Positions 55,068-60,000 of a stretch of DNA of 60,000 nucleotides are shown here, one piece after another. The stretch is from Tubulanus polymorphus. Its lineage: Eukaryota > Nemertea > Palaeonemertea > Tubulaniformes > Tubulanidae. The DNA lies in contig NC_134026.1 in assembly GCF_964204645.1 (NCBI RefSeq), positions 23,146,650 through 23,206,649 of the forward strand, written 5' to 3'. The notes beneath the pieces are model-generated. The model was not told where the DNA came from, did no database searches, and worked only from the letters and a program-made list of their open reading frames with translations. Position numbers and translations under genes: made by a program. Each line of letters opens with the position of its first letter. The first letter of the stretch is position 1.

Positions 55068-55640
55068 TTAATCTCAGGGGCGGAGCCAGGGCATATATTG
55101 AGGAGTAGCACCTGATGAAAAGGACAATAATTATAGTGAAGAGGCAGTATCCTATGGTGGCTGATTCGGGCCATACTAAAAAAAATTTATGTACGGCTAA
55201 AGCAACGATAAAAAAATTTTCACATTGGCCCGTTTTTTGGTTTTCTCGCGCGAGAATTCAAAACTTTTGGTTTGAAAAATTTTTCTGACTAGCTAGAAGC
55301 TGGATAAAAGTTTTTTACAATGGCCCATTTTTTGTTTTCTCGCGCGAGAAAACTAAAAAACGGGCCGATGTGAAAATTTTTTTATCGTTGCTTAAGCCGT
55401 ACAGAAAATTTTTTTAGGATGGCCCGAATCAGCCACCATAGTATCCACCAGTGGCGAGCAGTGAAGGCAGATGTAATTTCCCAGCATTTGAGCTTTCTTT
55501 CAACCAAAGAAAAACATGTTAGAGGCCGTTTGACGTCCTCGGGTGGTACCAAATTTTTGACGGGAAAGGTTTTCGGGGGCCAACTGAAAATCTAGAGGGT
55601 AGCACGTGCCCCAAGTGCTACCCTATGGATCTACCTACAT
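55068..55640. repeat. Repeat-derived intergenic sequence hosting a MITE
   Basis: It starts with CAGGGGCGGAGCCAGGGC (about 55075) and includes AGTAGCACCTGATG at 55105 and GGGTAGCACGTGCCCC near 55595, on either side of the palindromic element. The flanks look like two halves of an older element of unknown class split by the insertion. Boundaries are uncertain. Confidence 0.4.
55153..55440. mobile_element. Palindromic MITE-like element with target-site duplication
   Basis: The left arm begins TATGGTGGCTGATTCGGGCC and the right arm ends with its exact inverse complement. The arms pair for about 110 bp, through GTACGGCT(T/A)AAGCAACGAT, TTTTCACAT(T/C)GGCCCG and CTCGCGCGAG, leaving a loop of about 70 bp. 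GTATCC flanks both sides (55147-55152 and 55441-55446), or AGTATCC if the terminal A is counted to the duplication. There is no coding capacity, so it is non-autonomous. A 6-7 bp duplication does not settle the superfamily. Confidence 0.88.
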
Positions 55641-56196
55641 CTGTGGGTTTTTCATTACTAGTTGTCTTAATACTAGAGATACATACACGTTGTTCATCGT
55701 CAGGGTCGTAGGAATGTATTTCATTGTAGGGTGATCCTGCAATTATAAATAAATGTACGTCTTCTGATTTATGGGTATTCTAATATGCTCCCAAATAAAA
55801 GGAAAAAACGAGAATTACAAGAGGTCGCAGAAACCCTAATAACGGTGACATGCCACAATTCGGTGGCCTAGATACTGTAGCTACGTGTGCGCGTGTGCGT
55901 TTGTGTATGTATATTTCATTAAAAGATTATATTGGTTCATTACAAAAACAAGAAACCCACATCTATAAAAGAAAATATACGTAAACCAAAGTTTAAGTGT
56001 CTGATAACTTGCATAGTGTTCACCACAGCTCGTACGAGTGCTCGCTGTCTATGGACGACTGAAATGTGCATATACTTCCGCATTCTATATTTTTATCACT
56101 CAGCTCGATCGTGTGACTATGCGATCTAGTCACTTTTGTATAGCTGTATTTTGTGATACATGTGTTTAGAAAGTGAATGTCGGGTGTTGTCGAATC
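55641..56196 (+). other. Upstream region of the DSTYK-like gene
   Basis: Mostly unremarkable sequence with a short GT-rich run near 55880-55910. CpG frequency rises from about 56020 towards the start codon. No TATA box or other promoter element can be assigned with confidence. An out-of-frame ATG at 56177 opens a 21-codon uORF that overlaps the main start. Confidence 0.5.
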
Positions 56197-56841
56197 ATGG
56201 CGTCCATGGGTGATAAAACTTCGCCGCTGGAGGAGCAGTTAAAACGTCTTTATACCTATCGCGAAATGCTACGTAATTCTTTCGAAGACACGGCCGAAGA
56301 TATCAAAACGATCAAAAATACTATCGGGGATGAAGTTGTTATTCCTGATTTCAAATCGGAGGAAATTATTGAATGTCATGATAATCTTGGAAAAGATCCC
56401 ACTGTTCTAGTTTGCGGACAGGTCAACTGCGGAAAGTCGTCTTTGATTAATCAATTGCTTAAAGGAAATAGACCCGTTCTTCCAATTAGTGATCAGCCAT
56501 GTACCGCTCGTCTAGTTAGACTTTACTACTCGCCGACGAAACAGATAACGTTGAAGAGTAAAAGTGGTGGAATCAAACGGGACAATCTACCCTTCCGTAG
56601 ACGTACTTTGAAGCAGCTGATACATTTACCCGAAAAGTTGCGGGAACAAGAAAATGAGATCAGTGACGTTGTCGAAATTGGTCTCGATAACGAACTGCTT
56701 AGGTGTGGGTTGCAGTTAATCGACGCACCGGGTATAAACGAAGGAGAAGGTCAACTCGGAGACATCGTTGAAAAGTACATCGATGGGACCCTGCAACTTT
56801 TATTATATGTGATCGACGGAAATAGGTCATTCAACAAAAAG
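56197..56841 (+). CDS. DSTYK: DSTYK-like exon 1: GTPase G1-G3
   Basis: 215 codons, ATG in ATCATGG context, ending AAG|GTATAC in phase 0. It contains the P-loop, switch I Thr and DAPG. It ends at SFNKK, just before the G4 strand. A second in-frame ATG lies three codons downstream (56206). Confidence 0.88.
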
Positions 56842-59345
56842 GTATACCTGAAATATGTGCCTAATAATAATAATAATATATATATATATAGTTCTCTTTT
56901 ATCTAAACGCAATATTCATTATGTATTTTTGATGGTAGTCAGTTGAAAACTACCAATACTTCCACTCGACTACTAAAATATAACTTGAACACAAGGTTTC
57001 TCTTATTAACTGAGATCTGGTGTAAAGATGTTTTTTTACAATAATCTATAATTTCAGGATTTGGGATTCATTACTGCTGTAAAAACACGTTGCCCAGGCA
57101 TCGAAATTATATACGTGTGCAACAAAGTTGAAGAAGATCGTAGGGCCACAACAATGGACACGCCTGACGATGAAGATGAAGAAACATTTGTCAAAAGTTT
57201 ACACGATCGCGACAAAGCTTCACTTGTATATAAAAAGCTATATAGCGCCCGCCTCGTCAACAAAAACGTACATGATTACAAACAGAGCGAAGAATTATTC
57301 GGAATATCGTGTGAAATGATAGAAAAAGCACAGAGGTGTGATAAACAGGATGAATATGAAGAGTATATATACCAGTACCAGCGACTATTGAAGCGAATCG
57401 GCGAACAGTACTCTAAATGTTTTAAGGATGCACTATCCACAGTGGCCACGCGACTCAATATGATCCAAAAACGGGTGTTCGACTACTGTCTCAACGACAA
57501 GGTATTGATCGAGATTCGAGCGATGGGGGCAGATGATTTCAAGGAGAAACTAGCGCAACTGAAAGCAAGTGTGACAATCGATCCCGATAAGGATTTGAAG
57601 AATCTTGAATGTTCGAAAGATGATCTGGTTAGAGGAATGGAATGCAGAATCGACAACATGTTGGAGAGATTGCGAGACGATGTTCGTCAGCTGGAACTAG
57701 GGAACAACATCGATGATAATCGGAAGATAATACTCGACTTCGTTTTAATGCGGGTTTTGTCCAAATGGCAAGCGCCGCTAGTCAAAATTGTTGACGTAGC
57801 AGTGTGCTGTTTGACAAAAACTCTTGAAGATATACTCGAGATGGCGAAACCGTTTGATGATTTCATCAGTGAGAGCATATGTTTAGACAGTTTGATATCG
57901 TTATCTAAGACAGACTTCAGCCGCATTGTGAGGTGTGAGCTAAAAGAACTTGGAAAGAAATTCAAGATTAAAGCAATGAAAGAAGATTTCGTTTGTTTAT
58001 TTGGAAAAACGTTAAAGAAAGATTCCGTGCACTGGAAATGTAGTACGGCCGAAATAATGCTAAAAAGTATCGACACAAAAGCACTCATCGAAAGGCTTTT
58101 GGTGGGACTTAAGGACATCATTCGTAAAGTTGTCGATGAATTCGCGTCGCTCGTCGGGACGATTGAAACCCATTACAGCCAACGTGTGGCCAAACGAGAT
58201 GACGAAGTGTTGTCATTGTGTGATTTATTCCCTCCTTTCGGATCACGAATTTGCCTAACTGAGGCGTTGAAATCTACGCTGGAACATGAAACTGTGCAGC
58301 TTGGTGAGGCGCTTGCTAGTGGTCACAGAGGAGTAGTATACAACGGATCGTGGCGTGGACTTCATTCAATCTGTTGCGCAGAAGAGGTCGTTTTCAAAGT
58401 CTGGAACAGCGATAGAACCATGCCGAACTACGTGTTGGGGCAAACTTGGAACTTTGAAAGGTAAGATAAGTCGATAGCGTACAATTTCGATTCATTATCC
58501 ACTAGTACATGCTAAATTATATACATTTAAATTCAATGTCTACCGTATCTTGAACACTCAGGTTAATGCCAAAATCACAGCTGGCTTTCACAGTACCTGT
58601 GAAAGCGTTGGCATTGGACGATGAATATAGATTAGTTTGGATGTTCTCTCGTGCTCAAGGCGATACCCTATTCGTTTTGTTAACGTCAAAATCGAATGTA
58701 TTCAAGGCAGTTCCATTAAACACAAGATTAGGGATCATCGTGCAAATATTGCGAGCTTCCCAGCGATATTCTGAACGGGGATTCCATTTTGCCGAATATT
58801 CGCCTAACAACATTTTTGTCAATAAGGTACACGGTAACGTTGCTCGAGATGGGGATTATGAATCATCATTAGGCTCAGCTGCAGATGCTAATAACTTCCC
58901 TAATTTCTTTTCATTTCAGGATGAAAATGGTGAATATCAGATAAAAATGAATATGAAATGGGAATCGCTAGCGGTGCCTTATCCACTACCCGACGGAAAA
59001 CCTCCTTTTCACATCGCACCCGAAATATATCGGGCAGGATTTGCGTGCGCAAATTTATGCGAGTCATACAGTATAGCCGTGTTGTTAGTATTCGTAGTGA
59101 TTGGTGAATTTAAGCGCGTTCCATGCGTGAACACCGACGATGTTACTGAGATTAGAGATGCGGTCTGTTCGGGTTCCCTAGCGAAGGCGCTGGTCGATTT
59201 AGTCGACCATGCTTACGATGTGAATCCTCAATCACGAAAAGATTTGAGTAATTTAGCAGCGAACAGTTTTCGATTGTACTGCGACAACCGTGCTAGCACC
59301 AAAACAATGCTGGAGGACTTACTCGACATTATCGCTTCTCTGTGA
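56197..59345 (+). CDS. DSTYK: DSTYK-like protein: dynamin-type GTPase plus pseudokinase (4 exons, 912 aa)
   Basis: Exons 56197-56841, 57058-58460, 58562-58826 and 58920-59345 join in phases 0, 2 and 0 to give 912 residues, close to the roughly 930 of vertebrate DSTYK. Residues 68-260 form a dynamin-like GTPase: P-loop GQVNCGKSS (74-82), switch Thr in QPCTARL (103), DAPG (176-179), NKVE (237-240). A long helical region follows. From about 630 there is a kinase fold: LGEALASGHRGVVY loop, VVFKVW Lys (662), APE (804-806). The HRD segment reads FAEYSPNN (759-766) and the DFG position MNM (781-783), so catalytic Asp and metal-binding Asp are both absent. Family assignment rests on order, length and remembered similarity. 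The substrate is unknown and it is probably not an active kinase. The start was chosen at MASMGDK because the upstream in-frame codon at 56173 is GTG. Confidence 0.82.
56862..56892. repeat. (AAT)n(AT)n microsatellite in DSTYK-like intron 1
   Basis: A run of five AAT units (AATAATAATAATAAT) passes into a pure TA run just after the donor site. Low complexity only. Confidence 0.9.
57058..58460 (+). CDS. DSTYK: DSTYK-like exon 2: G4, helical stalk, kinase N-lobe start
   Basis: 1,403 nt, phase 0 to 2, from TTTCAG to AAG|GTAAGA. It carries EIIYVCNKVEED (G4 with Glu in place of the usual Asp), then about 370 residues of predicted helix rich in charged residues, then the glycine-rich loop and putative ATP-binding Lys (58396-58398). 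Confidence 0.88.
58562..58826 (+). CDS. DSTYK: DSTYK-like exon 3: kinase-like hinge and catalytic-loop region
   Basis: 265 nt, phase 2 to 0, acceptor CACTCAG. It encodes the N-lobe strands, the hinge region (YRLVWMFSRAQGD) and the degenerate catalytic loop FAEYSPNNIFVNK. The Asn of the loop (766) is kept while the Asp is replaced by Glu (761). Confidence 0.85.
58827..58919 (+). other. 93-nt in-frame, stop-free intron (exitron-like)
   Basis: It runs from AAG|GTACAC to TTTCATTTCAG and is exactly 31 codons with no stop, so the frame stays open if it is retained. Removal gives FVNK|DENGEYQIK, the normal kinase spacing between catalytic loop and DFG position. Retention would insert a polar stretch there. 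Splicing is the likelier default. Confidence 0.8.
58920..59345 (+). CDS. DSTYK: DSTYK-like exon 4: kinase-like C-lobe and stop
   Basis: 141 codons plus TGA at 59343-59345. QIKMNMKWES stands where DFG should be; then HIAPEIYRAG (APE motif), ESYSIAVLLVF (equivalent of the D-x-x-S-F-G-x-x-L helix, Asp not kept) and NPQSRKDL near the usual conserved Arg. Confidence 0.86.
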   Translation, partial: DENGEYQIKMNMKWESLAVPYPLPDGKPPFHIAPEIYRAGFACANLCESYSIAVLLVFVVIGEFKRVPCVNTDDVTEIRDAVCSGSLAKALVDLVDHAYDVNPQSRKDLSNLAANSFRLYCDNRASTKTMLEDLLDIIASL

Positions 59346-59610
59346 CCTACCCGGCAGATCACCTAGTTTCTATTCTAGTTTGCTTATTTATACTAGTTTT
59401 ACAGATTTCATCATTCAGTAGTGTATTCTGCGCGTTTAATGAAACTTGAACCCGCGTATCGTGAAGGCAGTATGACGTCGTGCTCTTTTAAGCTAAGCTT
59501 AGAGCATTGTTTTATGGTGAATTAAAGAGACATATAACTTGAAAATGCGTGGGCGTGACTGTATTTTTGTAAAGATGTATGAATAAAACCAAGTAAAAAT
59601 GCCCCGAAGT
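59346..59610 (+). other. 3'UTR of DSTYK-like gene (approximate)
   Basis: Short non-coding stretch after the stop up to just beyond the AATAAA signal at 59582. No structure or repeat seen. Confidence 0.6.
59582..59587 (+). promoter_or_regulatory. Polyadenylation signal, DSTYK-like gene
   Basis: AATAAA 237 bp after the stop codon, in GTATGAATAAAACC. It is the only such hexamer close downstream. Confidence 0.65.
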
Positions 59611-59876
59611 CCGCATCTGCCCATGAAGCATTTAACGTTAGTGGACACTAGCTGCCTTACCAACGGGGAGGTTTCCAATCAATAACATAACTAGGGCATA
59701 TAGTCCGAAACTGATAAATTGTGAAAATTTCTATCTAATTCAATTTCAATGTTAAGTTACTCTGCCATAGCGATAGAATAATTTCTTTCTGTAACAGGGT
59801 GCTATCCTAGCCTTAGAGAAGAATGCTATTTCAATCTTCGCGAATACGCAAACTGGCTCGCGTGTATCACAGGGGC
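59611..59876. other. Intergenic sequence downstream of DSTYK-like gene
   Basis: No gene or strong motif seen between the likely poly(A) site and the terminal hairpin repeat. Confidence 0.6.
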
Positions 59877-60000
59877 TCGTATCAGAGTTGTAGGTAATGT
59901 AAAAACGATAATCGGTTAATCCTATGTCTATAGAATATGTAAAATAACATACTTTAGACATATGATTCACAGTATCGTTTTTACATTAACTCTGATACGA
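59877..60000. mobile_element. Foldback/MITE-like hairpin at window end
   Basis: TCGTATCAGAGTT…AATGTAAAAACGATA on the left is the inverse complement of TATCGTTTTTACATT and AACTCTGATACGA at the right edge, apart from a 6-nt insertion in the left arm. The inner part (TATGTCTA…TATGT against ACATACTTTAGACATA) continues the pairing, so nearly all 124 bp fold back. The element may extend past the window, so no target duplication can be checked. Confidence 0.75.

Noticed and set aside
56173-56196. Upstream in-frame start extending the DSTYK-like protein by eight residues
   Set aside because: The codon at 56173 is GTG, not ATG. The first in-frame ATG is at 56197 in a good context.
57054-58121. Minus-strand ORFs opposite the DSTYK-like exon 2
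   Set aside because: They are antisense shadows of a well-supported coding exon, with no domains.

Overview
This is a eukaryotic, specifically animal, window. Coding sequence is split by GT-AG introns of about 70 to 3,300 bp, base composition is AT-rich, and two multi-exon genes lie head to tail on the + strand. The family content and intron structure fit an invertebrate metazoan. I cannot place the phylum from sequence alone.

Gene 1 (2-53689, 5' end outside the window) is the 3' part of a single pre-duplication spectraplakin, orthologous to vertebrate MACF1/dystonin, fly Short stop and worm VAB-10. I reconstructed 46 core exons whose splice phases join without a break, encoding about 11,500 residues inside the window. 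In order: two giant exons (at least 8.9 kb and 14.2 kb) made of plectin/plakin-type repeats; a spectrin rod of roughly 30 repeats with a Ser-rich linker near its N-terminal end; two canonical EF hands; a GAS2 microtubule-binding domain; and a basic Gly-Ser-Arg tail with three SxIP motifs of the EB1-binding type. The actin-binding CH domains and plakin domain expected at the N-terminus would lie upstream. Introns hold several short in-phase microexon candidates, a (CTGG)n microsatellite, TE-like repeats and one pre-miRNA-like hairpin.

The most striking part of gene 1 is a tandem array at about 14.54-20.06 kb: 19 units of 100 codons, almost all exactly 300 bp, with a near-identical 7-unit (2.1 kb) higher-order duplication.

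The spacer 53690-56196 carries the gene 1 3'UTR and a palindromic MITE-like element with a 6-7 bp target-site duplication, apparently inside older repeat sequence.

Gene 2 (56197-59345) encodes a 912-residue protein of DSTYK (dusty kinase) type: a dynamin-like GTPase domain, a helical middle and a C-terminal kinase fold. Here the GTPase motifs are intact while the kinase lacks the HRD and DFG aspartates. That is the reverse of the vertebrate DSTYK arrangement as I remember it. Its last intron is 93 nt, in frame and stop-free. The window ends in a second hairpin repeat (59877-60000). The two genes have no obvious functional link.
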